Positions 54,951-63,242 of a stretch of DNA of 64,000 nt are shown piece after piece. The notes beneath the pieces were generated by a model. That model worked only from the letters and a program-made list of their open reading frames with translations, had not been told where the DNA came from and ran no database searches. The stretch is from positions 131,292-195,291 of the forward strand of contig JAAEUE010000303.1 of the NCBI GenBank assembly GCA_024227565.1, read 5' to 3'. The position numbers and the translations under genes are program-made. Within the stretch, counting starts at the first letter, position 1. Each line of letters opens with the position of its first letter. This stretch comes from Alphaproteobacteria bacterium (GTDB lineage Bacteria; Pseudomonadota; Alphaproteobacteria; Rhizobiales; CAJQND01).

Positions 54951-55309
54951 ATGTCGAATATCATTAGCTTGAGCGAAGCTGAGGCGGCAACGGAGTTCTC
55001 GCCCGATATGCGAGTATGGCACACCGTGTTGGCGACCGGCGCGCACCAGGAACTCATCTGGGCCAAGTTCGAACCCGACGGTAATTATCCGCTTCACTCC
55101 CACCCCTATGAGCAGACGAGTGTCGTGATTCAAGGCCGCATGCGCCTAACCGTCGGTGACGAGGTTCGAGAGGTCGGTCCAGGGGACATGTGGGTTGCCC
55201 CGCCAGGCGTGCCTCACGGTGGTGAGATCCTGGGAGATGACCAGTGATCTTTATCGACGTGTACTCACCTCCAAGCGGTGGCCATGACGGCGACATCACC
55301 TACTACTGA
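54951..55309 (+). pseudogene. Cupin-domain protein, apparent single-base frameshift near its 3' end
   Basis: The first 98 codons (stop at 55245) form a cupin: SHPYEQTSVVIQGRMRLTVG with the HxH ligands in LHSHPYEQ, then GPGDMWVAPPGVPHGGEILG. Immediately after GGAGATGA, a different frame continues PVIFIDVYSPPSGGHDGDIT to a stop at 55307-55309; this is exactly the C-terminal strand that cupins of this type have. A one-base deletion at about 55239-55241 therefore splits the gene; a whole gene would give about 119 residues. A real mutation, sequencing error or tolerated truncation cannot be told apart. GAGG precedes the start, so expression is still likely. Last gene of the TRAP operon. Confidence 0.8.
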
Positions 55310-55364
55310 CGTGCAATATCGAGGTAGTAAGGTCTGCAATGCCTCCACCCCAACGGGCCCGCGA

Positions 55365-55772
55365 TCACGCCTTGACCTGATGCACCTCAACGATGTTGCC
55401 GTCGGGGTCATAGAAGAAGATCTGCTCCCAGCCCGCCATGGCCCACGCGCCATAGTCAGAGTAGGGAACACCCTTGTCTTCCAGGCGCTTCTTGAAGGCG
55501 GCAATATCGTCAGTGCGGAACGCCACATGCCCCCGTTCCACCGGGTTCACGGCGTTGCCGGTGCGAAAGCCACATTCCAGATCTTTCTCGGCAATGTGCA
55601 CCTGCATCGCGCCATCGGTCACGAACGCCACGTCACCGGGATAGCCCTGCTGCTTGATCCGCCCAGCGCCCATGTCTGGTTCGGGGTCCATGTCCAAAAC
55701 ATCCTGGTAAAACTTGTCCATTGCTGAGACATTCGTGGTGCAGAAATTCAGGTGATGCAGCTTGAGCTTCAT
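55365..55772 (-). CDS. VOC-superfamily (glyoxalase-like) protein
   Basis: 135 residues from ATG 55772; upstream open codons to 55829 run into the divergent promoter. Two betaalphabetabetabeta modules: MKLKLHHLNFCTTNVSAMDK and RGHVAFRTDDIAAFKKRLED, with metal-ligand candidates His in LHHLNF, Glu in FYDPDGNIVEVHQV. Glyoxalase/dioxygenase/isomerase fold; specific activity unknown. Divergent from the aldo/keto reductase across 112 bp. Confidence 0.85.
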   Translation of the reverse strand: MKLKLHHLNFCTTNVSAMDKFYQDVLDMDPEPDMGAGRIKQQGYPGDVAFVTDGAMQVHIAEKDLECGFRTGNAVNPVERGHVAFRTDDIAAFKKRLEDKGVPYSDYGAWAMAGWEQIFFYDPDGNIVEVHQVKA

Positions 55773-55884
55773 GGGAGGCCTTTCTGTTGCCGGATGAGCG
55801 CCGGAGGTGATGTTATTGCGTTGGCGCAATCGTAGCCGCGAACGCGAAACCTGTCATCATCAGGCCAACAACAATGGGGAGAGC

Positions 55885-56871
55885 ATGGAAACGCGAATTC
55901 TAGGGAGAACGGGCCTTCAGGTATCCCTCCTCACCTTCGGGTGCGGTGCTGTGGGTGGGTTGATGCCAAAGGGCGAGCCGGCAGATCAGCGCCGCGCCGT
56001 GGAACTTGCGCTGGAGCTCGGCGTGAACTTCTTCGACACTGCCCCGCTCTATGGGAACGGCCGGTCGGAAACCAACCTTGGGCGCATTCTGGCTGACCTG
56101 CGACCTGACATCGTGCTGGGCACCAAGGTGCGCATTGCACCCGACCAAAAGAAGAACGTTTCACGTGCAGTGACCGCCTCAATCGAGGACAGCCTGCAAC
56201 GCCTGCAGCAGGACCACGTTGACATCCTGCAGCTTCACAATCCGATTGCCGAAAATCCCGGCGACGGGGACCTGTCACCCGAACAGGTGCTTCAAGACGT
56301 GGTGCCGGCGCTGGAGCGCATCAAACGCGACGGCAAGACCAGGTTCATTGGAATGACCGCCATTGGCGAAACGGCAGCATTGCACAAGCTTGTTGATGCC
56401 AAAGCCTTCGACACCGGCCAGATCGTCTACAACATGTTGAACCCGAGCGCTGGTGGGCCCATCGGCCGAGGCTTTCCCGGGCAGGATTATGCTGGCTTGC
56501 TGGCCAAAGCCAAGGCTGCCGGCATGGGGTCCATCGTCATCCGCAGTGTTGCGGGCGGCGCCCTCTCCGGCAGAGAAGAGCGCCATCCGCTTGGCATGCC
56601 GGTTGTGGCGCCCATCGGATCGGGCGCCGACTATGCAGCAGATGTAGCACGCGCATGTGAACTTGTGCCGGCCATGTATAATTCAGACTGCGCCAGCCTG
56701 GTGGAGATGGCAATTCGCTATGTGGGAAGCCACCCTGATGTCTCCACCCTGCAGGTGGGGATCGCCACGGCCGGGCAGTTCCAAAAGGCCGCCGAAGCCA
56801 TTAACAAAGGCGCCTTGCCCGAGAACATATTGGCACAAATTTGCAACGCACAGTCTGGGTTCGCGGCATGA
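55885..56871 (+). CDS. Aldo/keto reductase
   Basis: 328 residues from ATG 55885 (GGGGAGAGC precedes it; the 26 open codons upstream are dropped). TIM-barrel AKR with the catalytic tetrad: Asp and Tyr in NFFDTAPLYGNGRSETNLGR, Lys in IVLGTKVRIAPDQ, His in VDILQLHNPIAEN. Predicted NADPH-dependent reduction of a carbonyl or oxidation of a sugar lactol. Its stop overlaps the start of a COG4091 oxidoreductase in an ATGA, so the two are translationally coupled and likely act in one pathway. Confidence 0.92.
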   Translation: METRILGRTGLQVSLLTFGCGAVGGLMPKGEPADQRRAVELALELGVNFFDTAPLYGNGRSETNLGRILADLRPDIVLGTKVRIAPDQKKNVSRAVTASIEDSLQRLQQDHVDILQLHNPIAENPGDGDLSPEQVLQDVVPALERIKRDGKTRFIGMTAIGETAALHKLVDAKAFDTGQIVYNMLNPSAGGPIGRGFPGQDYAGLLAKAKAAGMGSIVIRSVAGGALSGREERHPLGMPVVAPIGSGADYAADVARACELVPAMYNSDCASLVEMAIRYVGSHPDVSTLQVGIATAGQFQKAAEAINKGALPENILAQICNAQSGFAA

Positions 56872-58262
56872 ACTATGCTGATCTTTTCGCAAAGTTTGGC
56901 TCTGCCGACGAACATACCCGGGCTTCACTGATCGGGGTTGGCCAGTTTGGCCGAACCTTGCTGATGCAGTCACGACGCATCCCCCAGCTTACTCTGGGCG
57001 TGCTGTGCGATTTGGACATTGATCGACTGAAAGAGACCTGCCGCAGCGTTGGCCTTGACGAGGATGGGTACGCCGTGGCCGAAACCGTGGCTGCTGCCAT
57101 CCTGGCGATTGAGGCCGGCAAGATTGCTTTGACGGTGGATCCGGACGTTGCGATTGAGGCGCCGGGCGATGTGATCGTGGAGGCAACGGGCAGTGCAGAG
57201 GCCGGTACGCGAAACTCCCTGCACGCCATAGAACAAGGGCGCCACATCGCGCTGGTGACCAAGGAAACCGACAGCGTGGTCGGGCCCATGATTGCGGCCC
57301 GGGCGGCACGTCAGGGATTGGTGGTCTCCCAGGTGGATGGCGATCAACCCAGTCTCCTGTTGGGCCTTGTTTCCTGGGCCCAAACCCTTGGCCTTGAGCT
57401 TGTGTGCGCCGGCAAAGCCAGTGAGTACGATTTCGTCTTCGATCAGGGAACACAGCAAGCCAGTGCGGAGGGCGTAGATCTGCAGGTCCCTCTCTCTGAC
57501 CGCCTTTGGAATTTGGATTCAGGCGATCTCAAGGCCTCGATCGGCGAGCGCTCCGAAGTGCTTGCCGCTCTGCCCCAGCGCACACCGCCCGATTATTGCG
57601 AGATGTGCCTGGTCGCCAATGCTTCTGGTTTAAAGCCTGACAGACCAGAGTTTCATGCTCCCGTCGCACGGGTCAGCGAGCTGCCGGACCTCTTCCGCAC
57701 ACAGCAAGAAGGCGGGTTGCTTTCCCAGACTGGCCGTCTGGACATGTTCAACTGTTTCCGCCGTCCCGACGAGGTCAGCGCAGCCGGGGGAGTGTTCGTG
57801 GTCGTCCGGATTCCTGACGAGGAAACCGGCCGCCTGTTTGGCGCAAAAGGCATGCCGACCAGTCGCGACCGCACCCACTTGCTTGCCTACAATCCGACAC
57901 ACCTTCTGGGCGTTGAAGCTGCGCTTTCAGTGATCGTGCCGCACCGCTTGGGCCTACCCACGGGAAGCAGCACGGTTGCGCCGATCTGCGACGTCGCCAT
58001 GCGGGCCACAAAGGATCTTGCCGCAGGCACTGTCCTGGATGATCACGGCCATCACCATCATCATGTGGACGGCGTAGAGGCACTGCTTGTGGACACTGCA
58101 CCCATCGCACGCAGCCAGGCCCTGCCCTATTTCATGGCGATGGGCTGCACCCTGACAAAGGCCGTCGCGCAAGGGGAGTTCATCTCGCCAAGCGCCGTGG
58201 TTCAGCCGGAGGGTTCACAACTTTGGTCATTGCGCGGGGAACAAGACCGGCACTTCGCCTAG
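56868..58262 (+). CDS. COG4091-type oxidoreductase with SAF domain and His-rich loop
   Basis: 464 residues, paralog of the protein at 14.3 kb. Rossmann motif IGVGQFGRTLLMQSRRIPQL (GxGxxG), DVIVEATGSAEAGTRNSLHA, VCAGKASEYDFVFDQGTQQA, and a late THLLGVEAALSVIVPHRLGL. The C-terminal SAF-like region carries an unusual His cluster, VLDDHGHHHHHVDGVEALLV, absent from the first paralog and suggestive of metal binding. The start ATG 56868 overlaps the aldo/keto reductase stop by 4 bp. Substrate unknown. Confidence 0.84.
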   Translation: MNYADLFAKFGSADEHTRASLIGVGQFGRTLLMQSRRIPQLTLGVLCDLDIDRLKETCRSVGLDEDGYAVAETVAAAILAIEAGKIALTVDPDVAIEAPGDVIVEATGSAEAGTRNSLHAIEQGRHIALVTKETDSVVGPMIAARAARQGLVVSQVDGDQPSLLLGLVSWAQTLGLELVCAGKASEYDFVFDQGTQQASAEGVDLQVPLSDRLWNLDSGDLKASIGERSEVLAALPQRTPPDYCEMCLVANASGLKPDRPEFHAPVARVSELPDLFRTQQEGGLLSQTGRLDMFNCFRRPDEVSAAGGVFVVVRIPDEETGRLFGAKGMPTSRDRTHLLAYNPTHLLGVEAALSVIVPHRLGLPTGSSTVAPICDVAMRATKDLAAGTVLDDHGHHHHHVDGVEALLVDTAPIARSQALPYFMAMGCTLTKAVAQGEFISPSAVVQPEGSQLWSLRGEQDRHFA

Positions 58263-58267
58263 GCTCT

Positions 58268-59005
58268 TCAGGTGTTGCGGTCGATGATCGCGCCACCTGG
58301 CATTTGCTGCGTGGGCGTCAACTCGATGAGGCTTACATTGACATTCTGGGGCGTGCCGATGGCATACATGATGGCCCCCACGATGTCCTCTGCCTTAAGC
58401 GCCTCAAACCCATCCATGAAGGCCTTGCGGTCATCTTCGCTCTTGAAAGCTGTATCGAAGAACTCCGTGGCAATCCGGCCCGGGCACACTTCGGTCTGGC
58501 GCACACCGCTGCCCTTCAGTTCCATGCGCAGATGCTGCGCGAACGAGTGAATACCGCCCTTTGTGGCGCCATAGACCGGGAAGCCCAGCGGATAGAGCCC
58601 GGCGATCGATCCGATGTGCAGCATGTGACCGCGCCCCCGTTCGATCATTCCGCCAAGCACTGCATGGGTCACATGGATGGCAGCTGAAAGATTGAGATCG
58701 ATCATTTCGTTGATCTCTTCAGGACTGCTCTTCAGAAAGCCCTCATAGCCGCGGCCCAAGCCGGCATTGTTCACCAGCACATCAATCTCGCGTCCCTTCA
58801 ACGCGGCGTAAACAGCGTCGGTGTCCTTCAGGTCCAGAACCAGCGGTTCGCAGGCTGTATCCGCAGCCAACGCCGCCAGACGGTCCTCACGCCGTGCCAG
58901 GGCGATGACCTTGAAGCCGGCCTCCGTCATTGTTCGCGTGCAGGCAGCACCAACGCCGCTAGAGGCTCCGGTCACCAAAGCTGTCTTGTAGTTGTTCATG
59001 GCCAT
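58268..59005 (-). CDS. Short-chain dehydrogenase/reductase
   Basis: 245 residues. Nucleotide motif TGASSGVGAACTRTMTEAGF, NNAGLGRGYEGFLKS, catalytic Ser/Tyr/Lys in IGSIAGLYPLGFPVYGATKG (S-...-YxxxK), and EVCPGRIATEFFD. It resembles YdfG/serine-3-dehydrogenase type NADP-dependent SDRs that oxidise 3-hydroxy acids. Start ATG 59005 (an internal ATG two codons on is possible). Last gene of the leftward run that starts with TRAP dctP at the right edge; 20 bp after the epimerase-like gene. Confidence 0.9.
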   Translation of the reverse strand: MAMNNYKTALVTGASSGVGAACTRTMTEAGFKVIALARREDRLAALAADTACEPLVLDLKDTDAVYAALKGREIDVLVNNAGLGRGYEGFLKSSPEEINEMIDLNLSAAIHVTHAVLGGMIERGRGHMLHIGSIAGLYPLGFPVYGATKGGIHSFAQHLRMELKGSGVRQTEVCPGRIATEFFDTAFKSEDDRKAFMDGFEALKAEDIVGAIMYAIGTPQNVNVSLIELTPTQQMPGGAIIDRNT

Positions 59006-59025
59006 GTTGGGCTCCTGTTCCTTGG

Positions 59026-59940
59026 CTAAGCTGGGTAGGATGTTGCGTATATGCCCGTTTCAATCTCCTCAACGAGAGAGGGGGCGCTAGGCGACCAGCC
59101 AAGCTCGCTACGAGCCCGCTTGGCGCGCACACGGCTGTTGGAGGCCATGGTGTTATGTGCGGGGCCCTCGCCCCAGTGGGTGGCGGCAAAGTCTGCGGTC
59201 ATTGGCTCCGTGCCGCCTCCAAACCCGAGCATTTTACTGATGGCTACACAGACCTCACGCATGGAGTTCTCCCCATTCTCGGCGAAGTAGAAGGCGCCGG
59301 CGGGGGCTTTTTCCAAGGCCAGAAGATAGAGATCCACCAGATCATCAATGTGAACGTTGGACCATGTGTTGGCCCCTGGACCAATATGCTTTGCTGCGCC
59401 CAGTTCGCGGGCCAGATCAATCAGCCAGGGCACCTGCATGCTGTGTTTGGCGACCCCGGTGCCCAATCCGTAGATCAGGCTGGGACAGATAATCACGGAA
59501 TGAACCCCGCTGTCTGCACCCGCCAAGACGCGGTTGTTGATATCCACACGGGCCGCCCGCCCTGGAGAGGGCACAAACTCCGTGCTCTCGTCGAACACAT
59601 CCTCTGTCAGCTCTCCACCGTCCGGATGGCCAACGATGCTAGAGCCACTGGTGTGCAGGAGCTTTTTGCCGGACCCGGCCAATGCAGCCACCAAGGCATC
59701 TGCAGAGGCCTCGTGATCAGCATTCGCTGTGTTGATAACAGCATCGGCCTCTTGAGCTGCCTTTTCCAGTACCTCAAGATCATCCAGCGAGCCAATCAAT
59801 GGTTCAATTCCAAACGCTCGCGCCAGTTCAGCACGCTCGGGGGAGCGCACGAGACCGTGCACCTGATGGCCATTCGCGATGAGCGCGGCGGCCACCGAAC
59901 CGCCAATATATCCGGTGGCTCCGGTCATAAAAATGCGCAC
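59026..59940 (-). CDS. NAD-dependent epimerase/dehydratase-like (extended SDR) protein
   Basis: 304 residues. Rossmann motif IFMTGATGYIGGSVAAALIA at the N-terminus, VINTANADHEASADALVAAL, LHTSGSSIVGHP with the conserved Ser, and VIICPSLIYGLGTGVAKHSM. The Tyr of SLIYGLG lacks a Lys four residues on, so it departs from a classical YxxxK active site and may be a reductase of a different kind. 2 bp after the small membrane protein gene start side (59943), inside the same leftward operon. Confidence 0.85.
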   Translation of the reverse strand: MRIFMTGATGYIGGSVAAALIANGHQVHGLVRSPERAELARAFGIEPLIGSLDDLEVLEKAAQEADAVINTANADHEASADALVAALAGSGKKLLHTSGSSIVGHPDGGELTEDVFDESTEFVPSPGRAARVDINNRVLAGADSGVHSVIICPSLIYGLGTGVAKHSMQVPWLIDLARELGAAKHIGPGANTWSNVHIDDLVDLYLLALEKAPAGAFYFAENGENSMREVCVAISKMLGFGGGTEPMTADFAATHWGEGPAHNTMASNSRVRAKRARSELGWSPSAPSLVEEIETGIYATSYPA

Positions 59941-59942
59941 GG

Positions 59943-60314
59943 CTACTTCACCTCTTCGTTTTTGGCTTTGTTGCTCAAGCGTTTTGATTCTGCGTCCGCC
60001 AGCCGTTTGTCATGGCGCTCGCGGATATCTTCTATATGGCTGAGATCGGTCGCGTTCATGGTGATGTTCTCACTGCGCTCCTCAACCCATTTAGGGTCGG
60101 TGTTGATCGCACGGACGGTGAGAAAATGAGCCAACACAAACACGCCCCACAACATCACGGGCATAAAGATGCCACGTTCCGCCGGGGACACATAATGGAG
60201 GATCACCACGATTACAGTCGCACCTGCATACGCCATCATGTGCCAGTGAAGGTAGCGCACCAACCGGCCGCCTCCCGGCTGTGGTGGTTGCGGGCTTGGC
60301 GTATTTGGAACCAT
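59943..60314 (-). CDS. Two-TM small membrane protein
   Basis: 123 residues: a Pro-rich N-terminus (NTPSPQPPQPGGG), two membrane helices (about 27-45 AYAGATVIVVILHYV and 51-68 FMPVMLWGVFVLAHFL), and a charged C-terminal half ending KRLADAESKRLSNKAKNEEV. Its layout resembles the 2TM-domain group often seen in histidine-kinase-like or transporter contexts; no enzymatic motif. It starts directly at the stop of the gene upstream, within the TRAP-linked operon. Confidence 0.72.
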   Translation of the reverse strand: MVPNTPSPQPPQPGGGRLVRYLHWHMMAYAGATVIVVILHYVSPAERGIFMPVMLWGVFVLAHFLTVRAINTDPKWVEERSENITMNATDLSHIEDIRERHDKRLADAESKRLSNKAKNEEVK

Positions 60315-60794
60315 CTACTTCTTCAGGTTCATGTACGATGGAGGTTCAGGCGGCGGCGCGGGCGGAAAGTCTGGATATCCGCGCGCCACACCGACGATTC
60401 TGAAGGAATAGCGCATCAGCATAACGAGAAAGCCCATCACGACAATGCTGTCGATTGCGGCTGCACCGTTGCCGATCCGGTACACAAACACATAGAGCAT
60501 ACCCGCCAGAGGTGTTGCGCTCATAAACAGCGCCGCGTGATAGTTCTTCAGCATCCCGAACAGCACTGAGGCGATCACCACGGAAAAGCTGTAATAGGCA
60601 ACTCCAAGAGAGCGCCCGTCGGGGCCACCACGCAGGGCCGCCAGGGAAATCACGCAAAACAGAACCCCATGCAGCAGGCAGTAGAACAGAATTTCAGAAT
60701 TCGCCTGGCTTCGATTCAGCTTGTCTACAGGCGTGAAGTAGGGCGTGGTGTGCTCGTTCCATACATAACGTTTAAGGAACTTATCCCACTCCAT
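60315..60794 (-). CDS. Polytopic small membrane protein, unknown
   Basis: 159 residues from ATG 60794 (AGGAAGG precedes it; the nine codons upstream are dropped). Short charged N-terminus MEWDKFLKRYVWNEHTTPYF, then four membrane helices (ILFYCLLHGVLFCVISLAAL, GVAYYSFSVVIASVLFGML, FMSATPLAGMLYVFVYRIG, SIVVMGFLVMLMRYSFRIVG) and a Pro-rich tail. No family recognised. 30 bp after the TRAP small permease and directly before the two-TM protein; perhaps an accessory of the transporter. Confidence 0.7.
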   Translation of the reverse strand: MEWDKFLKRYVWNEHTTPYFTPVDKLNRSQANSEILFYCLLHGVLFCVISLAALRGGPDGRSLGVAYYSFSVVIASVLFGMLKNYHAALFMSATPLAGMLYVFVYRIGNGAAAIDSIVVMGFLVMLMRYSFRIVGVARGYPDFPPAPPPEPPSYMNLKK

Positions 60795-60824
60795 ATTGCG
60801 CCTTCCTGGAAGTTTGGCCAAAGC

Positions 60825-61601
60825 TTACTCCGCAGGTTGGGCCTCGGCCTTTTTGGCTTTTGCGCGTGCTTCCAGAAGATCCTTTGCCTTCGACAGATCG
60901 AGGCGTTCCTTGCCTTCGATCTTGCTGCCCTCTTCTTCCGGCCATTCGACCGTCAGAAGCGGGAAACGGATATTTTGCGGCCCGAAGAGAACCATTACCA
61001 ACTGCAGCCAAACCGCCAGCCCCGCGACGATCACGACAGCTATGCCGGCCACGAGAACCGATTTGATGATCCAGCGATGAGACAAGCCCACCAAGGAAGC
61101 GGAAACTTCGCCGATTTGATAGGCGTCCCATGCATAGACCAGCGCAAAATAGAGCAGGACCGCACAATAAGGAATGAAGAAGAACGTCAGGCCAATAAAC
61201 TCGATCCAGGCCTTTTTCTTGAACGCCAGATTCTCGCGCACAAGATCGACACGCACATGTGTGTTCCAGATATAGCCGTAGGCCAGCACCAGCGTGAACA
61301 GCACCGTGTGAGAATGCCACTCCAGCTCTTGCAGCAACGTAGATCCGAATATTGAACTGACATTTTCGATAAGCCAAAGTTGCAATTCGCCCGTCTTTCG
61401 CAAACCGAGATCGAATACGGTGATCAGCACCAGCGGAACGATGAACCAAGAGCCGAAACGCCCGACGGCATCGACAAATTTGGACAGCCTGTTGCTCCAC
61501 TGAAGTGCCGCGGGCAGTTCTTCAGGCGAAAGGTGCTGAAGCTCTTTTTCAGCCGCCTCCCGGACGATGTCTTCGGCTTCTGCGTGTGTCATCTCAGTCA
61601 T
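60825..61601 (-). CDS. TRAP transporter small permease (DctQ-like, extended)
   Basis: 258 residues, about 90 longer than normal DctQ. An N-terminal acidic helix (EAEDIVREAAEKELQHLSPE) precedes the membrane part; four helices include WFIVPLVLITVFDLGLRKTG and VLVAGIAVVIVAGLAVWLQL; the C-terminal 40 residues are charged and helical (SKAKDLLEARAKAKKAEAQP). TRAP subfamilies for larger acids carry such extended Q subunits. 28 bp after dctM, an order (P-M-Q) opposite to the usual P-Q-M. Confidence 0.85.
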   Translation of the reverse strand: MTEMTHAEAEDIVREAAEKELQHLSPEELPAALQWSNRLSKFVDAVGRFGSWFIVPLVLITVFDLGLRKTGELQLWLIENVSSIFGSTLLQELEWHSHTVLFTLVLAYGYIWNTHVRVDLVRENLAFKKKAWIEFIGLTFFFIPYCAVLLYFALVYAWDAYQIGEVSASLVGLSHRWIIKSVLVAGIAVVIVAGLAVWLQLVMVLFGPQNIRFPLLTVEWPEEEGSKIEGKERLDLSKAKDLLEARAKAKKAEAQPAE

Positions 61602-61629
61602 CTTGGAATCCTCTAAGCTTTCACACAGG

Positions 61630-63123
61630 TTATTCGTACACCGCGCTCATTAACGAGAGCGCGACGTTGGGTTTCCAAATCACCAGCAAAAGACCGACCA
61701 GCTGCAGGATGACAAAAGGAACGATCCCTTTGTAGATGCTCTGAATCTTGATCTCCTTAGGCGCAATGCCCTTGAGGTAGAAAAGGGCGAACCCGAATGG
61801 TGGTGTCAGGAACGACGTCTGCAGGTTGATGGCCATCAGAACGATGAACCAGAATATGATATTCTGGGATGCAATATGTTCGCCGAAATCCATGCCCGCA
61901 ACAAGTGGTGCAAACACCGGCAACACAATCAGCGTAATCTCAATCCAGTCCAAGAAGAAGCCCAGGCAGAACGTGATCACCATGATGAGGATCAAAAGGC
62001 CCCACGAATCCAATCCAGCATTGCGGATGAGATGTTCCACAATGTCATCCCCGCCAAGCGACCGGTAAACGTAGGCAAAGCAGGTCGCGCTGACGATGAT
62101 GAAGAAGATCATTGCGACCGTCTTTGCAGACGTGTGGCAAGTGTCCTGCAGCAGATTAAAGGTCAAGCGCCCGTTGAACAGCGCCAGAACCATCACGCCG
62201 AATGCGCCGACCGCGCCAGCTTCGCTTGGGGTTGCAACGCCCATAAGGATTGAGCCCTTGATCATTGTGATCAGGAACACAGGTGGCAGGAAGCTTTTGA
62301 ATATGAGACCGGGATATTCTTTCTTCGGCACATCCAAAAGCTCTGGCGGAAGCTTCGGAGCCACTTCCGGCTTCATCCAAGAGATGAAGAGGACATAGCA
62401 AATGTAGAGCACCGCGAGGCACAGGCCTGGAACAACGGCCGCCATAAAGACGTTGCCAACCGAAACGGCCAACAAGTCGGCCATGATGATCAGCATGATG
62501 CTTGGCGGAATGAGAATGCCCAGTGTGCCGGATGCGGCAATCGTTCCGCAAGATAGAGAATGGCTGTAGCCTTGGCGCATCATGGTCGGCAGAGCCAACG
62601 CGGTCATCATTGTCACAGACGCACCGATAATACCGGTCATTGCTGCCAGAACGGTGCCCATGATGGTCACCGCCAATGCAAGGGCACCGGGAACCTTTTT
62701 CAGGAGCACCTGCACACAATAGAGCAGATCTTCCGCAACACCGCTGCGCTCCATCATAACGCCCATGAAGACGAATGCCGGCACAGACACCAGAACAAGG
62801 TTTTCCGCCGCCTGTCCCCAAATTCGGGGCAGGAAATTGAAAAACTCGATTAAGGAAAACATTTGAAGGAAGTAGCCGAGAAGGCCGAACAGGAGGGCCA
62901 GCCCCCCTAGGATGAACGCGACGGGAAAGCCGGAAAACAGCAGGCAAGCCAACGACGCAAACATTATGATCGGCAGAAAGTCCTGAACCTTATAGAGCAG
63001 AGCCTGCTGAGATTCGGCGCTGAGGCCGTTTATCCAGAGAAACCCAACCACCAATACGGCCAGAACAGCGATCGCAGTGATCGACGCGCGCGACCGTACA
63101 ATTGCACTAAGTGCAGCTTCCAT
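61630..63123 (-). CDS. TRAP transporter large permease (DctM-like)
   Basis: 497 residues with more than twelve helices. SVPAFVFMGVMMERSGVAED, GTVLAAMTGIIGASVTMMTA, ASGTLGILIPPSIMLIIMAD, GVATPSEAGAVGAFGVMVLA and NLQTSFLTPPFGFALFYLKG are DctM hallmarks. The N-terminal 40 residues add one extra helix. Codes for the Na+-linked subunit of a TRAP system of the mannitol/2-oxo-acid type (large M). It lies downstream of dctP after a hairpin-bearing gap of 119 bp. Confidence 0.93.
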   Translation of the reverse strand: MEAALSAIVRSRASITAIAVLAVLVVGFLWINGLSAESQQALLYKVQDFLPIIMFASLACLLFSGFPVAFILGGLALLFGLLGYFLQMFSLIEFFNFLPRIWGQAAENLVLVSVPAFVFMGVMMERSGVAEDLLYCVQVLLKKVPGALALAVTIMGTVLAAMTGIIGASVTMMTALALPTMMRQGYSHSLSCGTIAASGTLGILIPPSIMLIIMADLLAVSVGNVFMAAVVPGLCLAVLYICYVLFISWMKPEVAPKLPPELLDVPKKEYPGLIFKSFLPPVFLITMIKGSILMGVATPSEAGAVGAFGVMVLALFNGRLTFNLLQDTCHTSAKTVAMIFFIIVSATCFAYVYRSLGGDDIVEHLIRNAGLDSWGLLILIMVITFCLGFFLDWIEITLIVLPVFAPLVAGMDFGEHIASQNIIFWFIVLMAINLQTSFLTPPFGFALFYLKGIAPKEIKIQSIYKGIVPFVILQLVGLLLVIWKPNVALSLMSAVYE

Positions 63124-63180
63124 CCCTCAACTCCTCGCACGGGCCCGTATTGTTGTTTTTCGGGCTTCCGTTGTTAACGA

Positions 63181-63209
63181 GATCCCGGGCGAATTATCCG
63201 CCCGGGATC
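63181..63209 (-). repeat. 11-bp-stem hairpin between dctP and dctM
   Basis: GATCCCGGGCG / CGCCCGGGATC forms a perfect 11-bp stem with a 7-base loop, 34 bp after the dctP stop codon. Reading leftwards it is followed by TCGTTAACAACG, a poor T-run, so it is more likely an mRNA-stabilising or partially terminating element than a full terminator. Such hairpins commonly let the binding protein be made in excess over the permease. Confidence 0.6.
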
Positions 63210-63242
63210 ATTGATAGCGTAATTGCAGGCTTTGAGCTTTGC

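Noticed and set aside
55233..55247. Programmed ribosomal frameshift in the cupin gene
   Set aside because: No slippery heptamer or downstream pseudoknot is evident; a plain one-base loss explains it better.
59155..60129. 324-codon plus-strand ORF
   Set aside because: Antisense to the epimerase-like gene and its membrane-protein neighbour; no recognisable domain, Gln/His-rich composition typical of mirror frames.
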